Positions 37,401 through 49,400 of a stretch of DNA of 64,000 nucleotides are shown here, one piece after another. The notes beneath the pieces were generated by a model, which worked only from the letters and a program-made list of their open reading frames with translations, had not been told where the DNA came from and searched no databases. This DNA comes from Girardinichthys multiradiatus (Eukaryota > Chordata > Actinopteri > Cyprinodontiformes > Goodeidae). A program made the translations under genes and the position numbers. Location: contig NC_061808.1 of assembly GCF_021462225.1 (NCBI RefSeq), positions 16,715,119 through 16,779,118 of the forward strand, written 5' to 3'. Within the stretch, counting starts at the first letter, position 1; each line of letters begins with the position of its first letter.

Positions 37401-40400
37401 TGTATGGTCTAAAGCTTTGGTCAACATGCAAAACACTATGGGCCTGTTCTTCAAAAGGTTTGCTTGTACAAAACCAAAGGCAAGCCTGTTCACGTCCACA
37501 AAGCTTATCTACAAACAAGGTGGTAATCGGATTGCGTGTGTAAAATCAGCAAAACATTGGGCGCCAACTTTTTAGAGTGTTTGCCTTCATAAATATGCAA
37601 AATACATGATAATGACCCAAAAAATGTCTGCTGTCACTTTGGCCAGAAGGAGGCATAGACTGCAGAGAAATTGGAGTTGGATCAGTTGGATTTTTTGAAT
37701 GTGAACATATGCCAGGGGAGGGTTGATACAGTAAAAAATGATTTTGTGTTACCAACAATTATTTTTATGTACATAAATGTTCGGTTTAAACTCTATGCAG
37801 GACAGTTATGTGACGTTATGTTTAAAATTAGCGAAGCTATACTATACAGATTGCCAACTTTTACAGCAAACTATTTTTATGTTGCTAATCTTACATTTAA
37901 GCCTGGTTTTTTTGGTTGTTTATGATAAAATTTGTAAGCTGCTACTGTTGAGAGTTACTTTGAGCAACACAGTAAACAAGCTGCCCCATGTGCGCACCGA
38001 TGGCACACAGCTCTGCTCTCCTGCGCAATAGCCTGTAATCCAATATTTTTATTAAAGGCGAAGCAGGATGTAGTCTTTGCCTCACTGGGCCTGTCCGAAC
38101 CCCAAACATAAAACATCTGTTCACAGACCAACTTCAAAGTCAGCATTCTGCATGCCCAATTACGCCTTCAGAAGCACCCTCAGAAGCATCCAGATAGGAG
38201 AGATAATCTCGTCAGGGCAGAGGCTGCAATGACAAACCTGGTGCTGTTAAAAGTGACGACAAAAGTTAGCAAACTGTAAGAGTCCAGAAAAGAGACATGC
38301 AAACCATATGTATACAGTTCTCAATAACTGTAATATTAGTACTGATAAGGTCTATGCTATATTTTAAACACCACAACTTAACAACCTTTCCTCTCAAAGT
38401 GTTTAATAGGAAGAACTGCACTAATGTCTCGATGCTCAGTGCAGAAAAAAAGACTGTGTTGAAAAATGTTTCATTTATTATTTTTGGCAGGCCAAATATC
38501 TTCAGAATTGGAATGAAGGGCTGAAAAGATGGCGATAAAAGAGAACAGGTTCATAAAAGAAGGAACAGTTTTAATAAAATGTTTCGAAAGCTCTTGGCAT
38601 AATAAAATAAATGTCTTTTAGGATTTCACCATATGACTAAGATTTAGGAAAATCAACTTTATACCACTTTCCTTTTTTGAAATATAAGAATAAAGACAAT
38701 GGAGCCTCAGGAGTGGAACAGTTTGATGAGAATGTAACATTTAAAAGGTCATTTATGTAGATGACAAAAGAAGCACATTTATCTGGTCCATAGTAAACAT
38801 CTCTGAGTTTAATAAAAACTTTTGTCAGCAAAAATTCAGATTAAGTTCTTTTCTAAATACCTCAAAATGTGTCATTATTTGCCTCAGCAAAATGGTTTTT
38901 CATCAGGCCTAAACTCTGTTTCTCCTTGTCCTTCAATCAGCTTTTAACAAAAATAAAAAGTAAAATTATTGCAAACCTTTTTTGTTTGATTCACAATAAT
39001 TTACATTCAATCTAAAACCAGCTGAGACAGAGAACTGGTACAATATGTCCTATATTATTTTAAGTTTAAATTACATATAAATTGTCTCATTGAAATCTAA
39101 ATATCTTGGATTTGGGCTAAAGCCCACAATGTTTGGAGACCCTAAAAACACCCTGGTGGATATAGACAACTGATGGATACAATGAAGCCCATATTATTCT
39201 CTTTTTTCACATATTACTTTAACTGCATGTTAAATCTGTGGTCAACTCTCTTTCTTTTAGGGAAAGACAGGCTTTCAGTTTACTGAATGACCCTTAAAAT
39301 GCTGCTCATGCTTTTATTGCCCCAGCTGTGGATCACTTCAACCCATTATGTGTTGGCATGGACCAAGTGGAGCTGGTTCAGGATGCTACAGCCAGCTTTC
39401 TGAGTGGTGCACATAAACAGAAACATATTACACCAGTTCTGGCAACATTACACTGGCTTCCTGTCTGGAGCGCAATTAACTATGAAATTCTGCTACTCAA
39501 ATGCAAAGGGCACCAACTTTTCTGTCAAACCTGTTGCTTTCTTATGCTCTCAGTTGCAGGTCTGTCCAGAGTTATGTCCAGGGCTAGTTTTCTAAAGGTC
39601 CCCTTCTAAATATCATCTTCACTGCCTCTGTTTAATTTTAAGGAATGATCTGCTGACTGGATTTGAAGAGTTTAGACCTGCTTTCAGCTCGAATGTGCTA
39701 GATACTTTTCCTCTAGGAACAATCTGTATTTTAAACTTTTTCAATTGCATTATCTTTATAGATTACATTTTTTTACATTTTTTAGTTTTTCAGGTGGGAA
39801 CCTGTATTCTTTTATAAATCTACCACGTGTTTTTCATAATAAACTTTGTCATAATTCAATTCAATTCAGTTTATTTATATAGAGCCAATTCACAACACAT
39901 GTCTCAAGGCACTTCACAAAAGTCAGGTACATACATTCCAGTTAATCCTAACCATTGAACAGTGCAGTCAGATTCAGTTATTTATTCAAATTGGATAAAA
40001 CGTTTTTCTATCTAAGGAAACCCAGCAGATTGCATCGAGTCAGAGATTTGTAGCAGTCACTCCTCCTGGATGTGACTTTGCAGCAATCCCTCATACTGAG
40101 CATGCATGTAGCGACAGTGGAGAGGAAAAACTCCCTTTAACAGGAAGAAACCTCCAGCAGAACCAGGCTCAGTGTGGCCATCTGCCACGACCAACTGGGG
40201 ATTTGAGAGAACAGAGCAGAGACACACAAAGAATACAGAAGCACTGATCCAGGAGTACTTTCTATGGGAAGGAAAAGTAAATGTTAATGGATGTAGCTCC
40301 TTTAGTCGTTTCATCTAGAAAGAAAAAACAGATAAACTTTGAGCCAGTTTTCAAGGATATAGTCTGAAAGAGAGCACATATAATTAGTTACAGTAAAAGC

Positions 40401-43400
40401 TCAGTCAATTGCTATATCTAGGAGAGAGAAAGGGTTAAACACTGAAAGACAGGGCCATGTGGATCATCTGTAGAAGGTGAGCATTAAGTTCTTGCCAGCA
40501 GAAGCTTGGACGATGCCCCTCTTCAGAAAGGTGTTACAGGTAGACACAGAGTCAGGCCAGGTGTAGCTTCTAGGAAGAGAAATGAGAGAGAACATAAAGT
40601 TAAAAACTGAAATAACAGCAAATAATGCAGAATTGGAGAGTAGTGTGAGAATGTAGCGAAGAGGGTGAAAGTGGTCATTGTGTCCTCCAGCAGCCGAAGC
40701 CTATACCAGCATAACTACAGAGATAGTTTCAGTTTATTTCTTTATTTAGCGCTTATTTACAACAATGTCGTCTCAAGGCACCCCACAAAGGGTCCGGAAT
40801 GGCGAGGGGCCGCCGGGGAGGCCAGACCAAACCACCGAATGCCAGAGCCCGGCCACCCCAGAACGGGCCATGTGTAGGGGCACTAAGTAAAATAATAAAC
40901 TGATAGAATTTGTCCAACTAGAGCCCACTGATGGCCATTGTTATACCAAAAACCTCAAGGATCTGTGCTTGGACTGGAGCGGTTGGCCTGCATGGCCCAG
41001 GTACCCAGCTGGGGCATGTATCCCTCTTGTGGACTGGTGGGCTGGGGCTGCTGGCGCTGTCTGGGGGAGGTTGGGCGGTCTTGGAGGTGTGCTGCTCTGC
41101 TGGCTGTCGTGTCCAGGGGGGGATTGGGGCGGTGGGCTGGGGCGTGGCGTGGAGGGTGTGCAGCCTGTGGGGTGTAGGGGTTGTGTCCACTTCTAGGGCA
41201 TGGGGTCACCGGCATTTGGATCGGTGATGGTGGAGCTGAGCTGGATAGTGTTTCTCCCTGGACGGTTGTTGAAGTGGCAGTGATGTAGTGTTTTTTGTGG
41301 CTGAGGGGGGCGTGGTGGGGGAAACTGGCCCTGGGTTCCTGCCGCTGGCCGGGGACCTCTTGGTGGATGAGTTTGTCCCGTCATGGTGCGGGGTCAGGGG
41401 TCCTGTGTTGTGTGTGGTGCTAGGTGGGGTCTGCCCCGTTGCACCAGTGGGCGGGGGTGGCGTTGCGCGGGGCCCTTGTCTTGCCGTTGCGGTGCGCTGT
41501 GTGGTGGGGGAGCGGGGTGCGGCAGGGGTTCTTAGAGCGGGGCTGTGTGTGGAGCTTGCGCTGTGTGGGTGCGGCTACATCGACTTCTCGGCCATGGAGT
41601 TCACCTGTGGGGGAGGGGATTCGTGGCGTTTGGGTTCGGGGGGATATGTTCGATATCGGTGTCCTTGTTGGAGGTGGCCCTGTGGGGAGGTTCTTGTTGG
41701 GGTTCACTGGGAGTGGGAGACTCATAGGGTTGGGATCGGAGCTCATTGGGGGGTCGGGACTGCTCCGTCCTGGGGCGGCTCCGGTTGACGGGCTGGTTTG
41801 AGCCATGTGGACACCTCTTTTGTACATAGCCCCCTCTCCGGAGGTGGATGGGGGTTGTTGGGGACTGCGTTCGGGGCAGGGGGGCGGGAGCCGGGCTGGG
41901 GTCACCTGGGTCTGGGCGGTGCCGGCACTGTCTGCCTGTCTCTGCCCGAGGAGGGAAGGGGACCACCTCCTGGGTTTGGGGGCTGGTTGCCCTTAGGGGA
42001 TACCGGCGCCTGGACCTGGGAGTATAGAGTATGCATGGGGAGTGTGAGTGAGTGTATGACGTCCATTGTTATTCATCTTTACATTGGGTGCGAGTGATTT
42101 TATGTGTATGCATGAGGGTGGGAGTGGGTGATTGTGACTGTGTGTGCTTGTTTTGTTTTTCTGTGACAGGTTGGGTCTTGGACTGCTCCCTCTCCTGGAT
42201 TAGCTTTGGCCCCCCCATATTATGGGGTGCCTATTTCCTCCCCGCCACACTACCTGCCGGTGGTTGGAGTCTCTGCCCGCTGGTGTACTTGTGGTTCTCG
42301 GTGTCCGGGGCCGGGTGCTTTGGTGTGTGCTGGCTCACTCCCTGTGGCTGCTTGCCGGGGCCTGGCCCCCTGGGCTCTGTCGGGCCTCTGCTTGAGGGGT
42401 GGTGTCTTGTCCTGTGGGTCCATGGCTGGATCTGCTCGGGCATGGACTGCTGCCGGCAGGGCCCGTGGGCTCGTCGCTGCGGCTCCCTACGGCTTCTGCA
42501 CTGTCGCTGCTGGGTGGTTGCCCTGGGACTCTCCACTGCTCTTCTCTGGGGGGGTTGCGGTAGTCCCGGCGGTGGTTCTCCTGGCGTTCCTGTGTTTTGG
42601 GGGGCCTTTGGATGTCTGTGGCTCGGATCTCCTGACTGTCCGTCCAGGGACCGTGGGGCAGGTCTGTGGGTCCTCACACTCGCTATTGCATATTTTTGTG
42701 GAAAAACCTTGTATACAAAAGCGCGTCCACACTCATACTCACAGGTGTTAAGCTTCAGGTGTTGACAGATACACAGATCTTCTATATTGGGCTGCACCTC
42801 TCACTAAGTACATTTTACATTCATAATTACCGTGTACTATTTTATTAAAAAAAAAAAAAAAAAAACAGCTGCAGGTGTATAAGCAAGCAGGGTGTAATCT
42901 TCATCCTTCTTTTTCTCCTTCACTCTTTCCTCCTTTTCTCTCCTTTTTCCCTTTTGCCCCATCTCTTTCTTTTTTGAGCTTCTTTTTTCCTTTTCATTTC
43001 AGTCTCCGTGTCCGTAACAATTGAAATATTCCCAAAGAAGTTCATAATAAAGTTTATTTTATAAATATCAAGCAGAGCTTTAAAGCATTAGCTGTGATGC
43101 TCCGCTTGTGAAAGTAAATCTGTTGGGCAATTTCTTGGCACTCAGACAACAATTCTGAGTGCTACTCTGCTGGACAGGACACAGTAAAAAAAAAAAAAAA
43201 AAAAAAACACAAGGATCAGGATACCTTTCTCTGTCTGACTATTTATAACCATTGGAAAAGAGAAGGGGTCATACAGGTAGCAGAAATTGAGGATGTGTTT
43301 GCACCTCAACCATAACTGAGCCGGTTTAGGCTAAACCTGACTCCCCCTTACTCCATCCAACAGGGAGGGAGAAAGGCAGAGGTAAAAATAAGGAAGATAG

Positions 43401-46400
43401 CCTAAGCCACTCTAACTATAAGCTTTATCAAAAATGAAAGTTTTAAGCCTAGCCTTAAAAGTAGACAGGGTGTCTGCCTCACGGACCAAAACTGGGAGCT
43501 GGTTCCACAGGAGAGGATCCTGATAACTAAGGGATCTGACTCCCATTCTACTTCTAGAGACTCTAGGAACCACCAGTAAAACCTGCAGTCTGAGAACGAA
43601 GTGCTCTGTTAGGAACGTATGGAACAATCAGATCTCTGATGTATGATGGAGCTAAATCATTCAGGGCTTTATATGTGAGGAGGAGAATTTTAAATTATTT
43701 TCTGGATTTAACAGGGAGCCAATGAAGGGAAGCTAAAGTAGGGGAAATATGATCTCTCTTTTTAATTTTCATCAGAACTCTTGCTGCAGCATTTTGAATC
43801 AGCTGAAGGCTTTTAACTGCATTTTGTGGACATCCTGATAGTAAAGAATTACAATAGTCCAGCCTTGAAGTAACAAATGCATGGACTAGTTTTTCAGTGT
43901 CACTCCTGGATTGGATATTTCTAATTTTGGCAATGTTCCGGAGGTGAAAAAAGGAAGTCATAGAAACCTGTTTAATATGGGATTTAAATTACATGTCCTG
44001 GTCAAAAATAACACCAAGGTTTTTTACTTTATTACCAGAGGTCAATTTAATGCCATCCAGGTTAAGTGATTGACTAAGCAGTTTAATTTTTTTAAGACTC
44101 CGGTCCAAAGACAACAACTTCTGTCTTGTCTGAAAATAGAGGCAAAAAATTTAAAGTCATCCAAGTTTTTATGTCTTCAAGACATGCTTGTAGTCTATCT
44201 AACTGGTTGGGCTCATCAGGATTTATGGATAAGTAAAGCTGAGTATCATCAGCATAACAGTGAAAATTTATGCTATGGTGCCTGATAATTTTACCTATTG
44301 GAAGCATATATACAGTAAAGAGAATTGGCCCAAGTACTGAACCCTGTGGTACTCCACAATTAACCCAGGAGTTTAAAGATGATTTATCATTTACATGAAC
44401 AAACTGGAATCTGTCAGACAAATCAGATTTAAACCAGCCTAGCGCTGTTCCCCTGATCCCTACACCATATTCCAGCCTTTCTAAGAGAATATTGTGATCG
44501 ACTGTATCAAATGCAGCACTGAGATCTAACAGAACCAGTACAGACACAAGTCCATTATCTGGGGCCATAAGAATATCATTAGTGACTTTCAGCAGAGCTG
44601 TTTCAGTGCTATGATGAGCTCGGAACCCTGACTGAAACTCTTCAAACAGGTCATTGCTGTGTAAATGCTCACACATTTGATTATTAACTATTTTCTCAAG
44701 AATTTTAGATAAGAACGGAAGATTGGATATAGGTCTGTAATTTTTCAAGTCATCTCGATCAACGAAGGTTTCTTAAGTAAAAGTTTAATTACAGCTACTT
44801 ACAGCTAATAAACTATCTTGTTTATTATGTCTGCATTCAGATGACATCTGAAGTGCATCAGCATTTTCCTGAGATTCTAGTGTCTTATATATACAATAAA
44901 ACAATCAGGCCCAGCACTATTTTTGATTTTGAATATTGCTCCTAAATTTCACAACTAAAAGGAAGAAGTCCTTCTAAGATTTTAATATCTGAAATCCTTA
45001 GTTGTGGTTTTTTTTCTTTAAATCATATATACTGTGCTCACTACTTGGAACAGGGATATAGCGTATGTTATATAATATGTTGCATTACTGTAATATGGAA
45101 TGGTTTAGGTGAGGGATGACCTCGTATTTGGATTCATTTCCATTTACCTCAGTCAGATAACTAAATGTTGTGTATTTTGGCTGTTTCTTGTCTGTTTCTC
45201 CATGCACACCTGAAAACCCTAAGGATTCTTTTTCTGCCATGTGAATAACACAAGACAGAAAATATGTTATTTTTTGAATTGTCGTTTTTGTAATTTAATT
45301 TTAAAACAAAACAAAAAAAATGTAGAATACACAGATTTTGTATCGCAAAAAAAGTAATTTCTGTTTTTTTCTTTAATTCATACAAATCAGAAAACCAAAC
45401 TGACACCCTTTCCAGAATTTGATTTGACTTCCGAAAATAAAATTATCAATAAACGCAAAAGTACACTGACTCATGCACAGAAAACCCTGGTGGCATCACA
45501 TATAGCAACTTAGTTCATTTTAGCACTTCCAATTGTTTTTATTTGTTGTTTATTCTTCCTTATTTACATTTTTAATCAAATCCTTTTATTTAACTGATAA
45601 AACCTTTCCTTGTACACACAACGTTTTCTAGATGCCGCAGTGCCAAACTACAAAGTACTGTAAATTCACCTAACTATTTGAAATGATACAAGAAAAATAC
45701 AGCATTTCCTAATTTTAAACAGGAATGTAAACAAATTTGTTCCTGTTTAAGTTCTGAAGGTAATCGTCATCATCACAGTATGCAGTAGTTTTGTCATCAA
45801 CATCAGTTTTCATCAAGGCTTGGAGGATCATCAGATTCAAAAGCTGGCTCTAAATCATAAGGTTAAATAGTATCTTTATATTGATTAATGGATATGCAGT
45901 TTCCCTCCAATCATTGCAAAGAAACATAACCTCATACTCATTTACAGATTTAGGATTTTATTTTGGGTTGCCAACACAAGGAAGTTAACTTATATTGTGT
46001 AACAAAACAGGGAATTTTGTAAAGTCCTAATATTTATAAGAAATGTCAAAAAAGCCCCACCCTCTCTTTCTGACTGTGCATTTGGTTTTATTTATGTTTA
46101 CCCCCTTTGGGCGTCTTCAATATAACCACTAAACACCTTCTTTAAAACATTTGTCTGATACTGCTGCAACGTTTTGTCACTATCTGCTTGGAAAAGTATG
46201 TTTGCATAAATGACCTGACAGCTACATGCTTTTCTTGATTAACTAACCAGTTGCTCAGAAAATTAGGACTATCAGCAAAGTGGTCATTGTTTGATTGTAG
46301 CATATTGTTGCCTCCATCACAGAACAATTAATGTGTTTTCCTTCCTTTGGTTTTCCTAACATATCTGGTCTTCAAAGCCCCCTAATGCACTGAAAGGAAT

Positions 46401-49400
46401 TTAAAAGGCAAAAATCATTTTGTAACCTTTGCTTTAAAAAATCATTTGAATGTGTGTGTATGTGTGTGCCTCTCTGCGCAGGTGGATCTAATGAAGAACA
46501 TCAGTAAGATCCCTCAGCCGTTTCTCTATACAAGACATGTTCACTTCCTAAACTTTACCAGGTACAGTGGAGCAGCAACAGACAGAAAGGCTAAACAACA
46601 TTGTGTATTAATGTTGCTTGGCTCAGATATGCAGACATGCTCAAGTTATTAATGACTTTATTGATTTTCTCAGGTTTAGGATAGAGGAGCCTGTCTACAT
46701 CAACATAATACGGGATCCAATAAGCCGGTTCCTTTCCAACTATTTCTTCCGTCGCTTTGGTGATTGGAGAGGAGAGCAGAACCACCTCATCCGAACGCCA
46801 GGGATGAAAGATGATGAGCGATACCTAGTGAGTCCTTTGTTTTCAGCATTTAAGGCTTTAAAATGGTTTACATTTAAGGTGGAAGCTGCACCGCACAGTT
46901 TAAGTGAAGGGTTTGGAATTTTAAACTCTTTTCTTGTAGGTAAGATTAGTGCACTTATAGACATCTGATTATGCTAAAAAATGGGAGATCAAAAATCCTC
47001 CCTGATTAAAGGCTTTGTGGCTCAGTCGGATGAGGAGTTCGATCCCTGAAGAAAGGGTTTAATGTCTTGCCTTTTTTAGCCATATGCTTAAGCCTATCTA
47101 ACATTTACTGCTACGTTTGGCTTCAAAACAGCCATGTGAAAGCTGTTTTAATGAATGAGGAATCTTCCTGTTGACACATGCCGGAACACTAACTAATCAA
47201 CAGTTTCAACAGTCATGTCGCATTTCATCCAATTTTTACGTCATTGTCCTGGCTTCGACTACAGATGTAGCAGTCACTGCTCCACAAAAATCCATTGTTA
47301 ATAGCTGTGCTATCTTTTTTCTTACCTTTCTTCATCTTGTCGTGATGTGGTCATAATATTGGTTGCTCCCATTGCTCAACAACTTAATAAATAACACCAA
47401 GACCCGACATTTTTACTTCCATGAAGAGTGTGCTGTTGTGTGACTTCTACAATCTCAATCTGCGCATGCAGGTCGCTTTGGGTGGTCGCATTTAATTAGT
47501 TGCTTGAATGAACACTCAAAAAAAAAAAAAAAAACAATCTTAACTTACCATTAAAACCTGCAGTGTGAACATAGCCTAAGGTTCATGGCAGTTAGAGAGA
47601 TGCAGTTCGTCTTTTTTGTAACTTATTAAAAACCTGATTCAAAAGCATTAGTTTTCCTGTGAATGAACTGATATTTAGTTGCCTAACCATTGTTTTTGAG
47701 GACTGCATCTTTGTTGCATGGAGTCGACCATCTTCTTGTAACTTTGGGATGGTATTCTAACCCAGGACAATTGGACTGCTTTTCACAATTGCTGTGCATT
47801 TCTTGGGTTTGCCTCAGAAACAGTTTGTTGACACCCCACAAGTTTCCTATTAGATTAAGGTCATTTAGCTGAACAGCCTACCATTTTCTGCACTCCTTTA
47901 AATGCTTCTTCAATTAACTTTTTAAAGTACCCTGTTCTGAGCATTTGGAACAACCCAGTTTACTCACATTTACAGAAGGCACACTTATTTTGGTTTTATA
48001 TTCTTTACTACACCTACTAGAATAGGATATGCTTTTTTGAAAAACATTTTCAGACCAAATTAATAGAAAAATGCATTTTGTTTATTTTAACATAATGAAA
48101 CCGATTAGCTTATTTCTAAAACAATCAAATCAACTAAGGTCATTGAGGAGACAGATGATTTTGTTACCATTTTGTTTTAATCCCACATTTCCCATTGATT
48201 ATTCTAAGGAATCTCTTTCTAGCCATATTTATTGAGCCAACCAAAAAATGAATCTTGCAAAATTTCCCTTCTCTCTGCCTTTCATCCAGGTCCCAGTTTC
48301 CACAAGCCCATTTACTCTCCAGTTGGCAAGATCAATATTAAAGATGCTTATTATTCGGAAAGCTAATGGATTCAGAATGTTTGACACACTGTTGCTGTAT
48401 ACTTATGCAGTGAGTGATTCTCTCTCTCGTGGCAATAACAGCGCTTTCAGATAAGGTTCAGTGGTATCATAGCATAAGGCTCTGCTTTCACATGAATGGA
48501 AATAGACATACTTACATCTGATTCCAGTATGGCACTTATCTAAACTCTATAGTTATGCAGCTCTTTCACAATAAAAGGTCTTTAAAGATGTTCCAGAAGC
48601 AAGAAATACTGTCTTTTCTACAGATTCTAAAGGTATGTTTTTGGTATGATTGTGTAGGGTATCTTTGAGTAGTTAGTGTCTTACTGACTGAAAAAGTAAT
48701 CAGTTGATTACTATGATAAAACCTACTCAGAATAAAGTAATCAGCCAAGCAGCCTTAAGCACTGACAGGCGTTTAATGTTGCTCAAGGATGTCCTGCACC
48801 AACCACTTAAATGCAGTGGGGCATAGCAACACAAATGGTCTTAGGCTGGGGAAATATCGACAGAGTAAATAACTGTCTTATGCAACAGTAACTCACTTAG
48901 AAAATGTTTCATGTGATGATAGTCTTGCACCATCTTCTCTGCGTAAGAAACTCTTAGGCTGACTAAAAGTCCTCCTCACTACTCTTAATATCTCCTCACG
49001 TTAAGAGCTCTCTAAGGCCTAAGATGCTTCATGAATAACTTTGATCTTACCGAGGGAAAATTCTAAGAAAAATTTTCTAACATCTCTCTTAGAATGACAT
49101 CACTTGGAGCTACCTTTAATCTTACGATTCTTTGTGAATATGGGCCCTGATCTACACCATGACCAACTTGGCACCTGACAGCTGGCTTGCAAGGATGTTT
49201 ATGCCTGTACGACCATGATAAAATGAATTTGTCATCGCTGTGTTTTTTATTGAGGACAATTTTAAGGGTTCTGTAATTTTTATTTTATTTCAAGGCAATG
49301 AAAATATCTAATTTTGGATTTATTATCCAATAATTATGTAAGCATGAACATACATTTATCGCACAGTCTTATGTGCTGTCAGAGAGCTAAGAAGGGTCGT

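Larger units (their letters stand above)
39850..44800 (-). mobile_element. L2/Maui-like LINE copy A, split by an insertion
   Basis: The - strand carries a reverse transcriptase (44748-44092), a C-terminal ORF2 part (43961-43412) and a long 3' UTR (43401 down to about 39850). The UTR ends in a short AATTG tail, as in L2-type LINEs. The 5' end is truncated near 44800. The 3' UTR is interrupted at 40727-about 43394 by a second, G-rich element. A second, older copy of the same family is at 50220-51603. It lies in ust intron 3, antisense to ust. Confidence 0.85.

Noticed and set aside
40918..42797. Long overlapping open frames on both strands (up to 237 residues)
   Set aside because: They arise from the G-rich low-complexity block, where stop codons (all T/A-rich) are scarce in every frame. 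The frames overlap each other and carry no domain.
46828..46968. Extension of the exon 5 open frame past 46827
   Set aside because: Conserved UST residues stop at RYL and resume with DIN in exon 6. A good GTGAGT donor lies exactly at 46828.
47001..47060. Functional tRNA gene
   Set aside because: A and B boxes are too close to leave room for an anticodon arm, and no acceptor stem pairing is visible.
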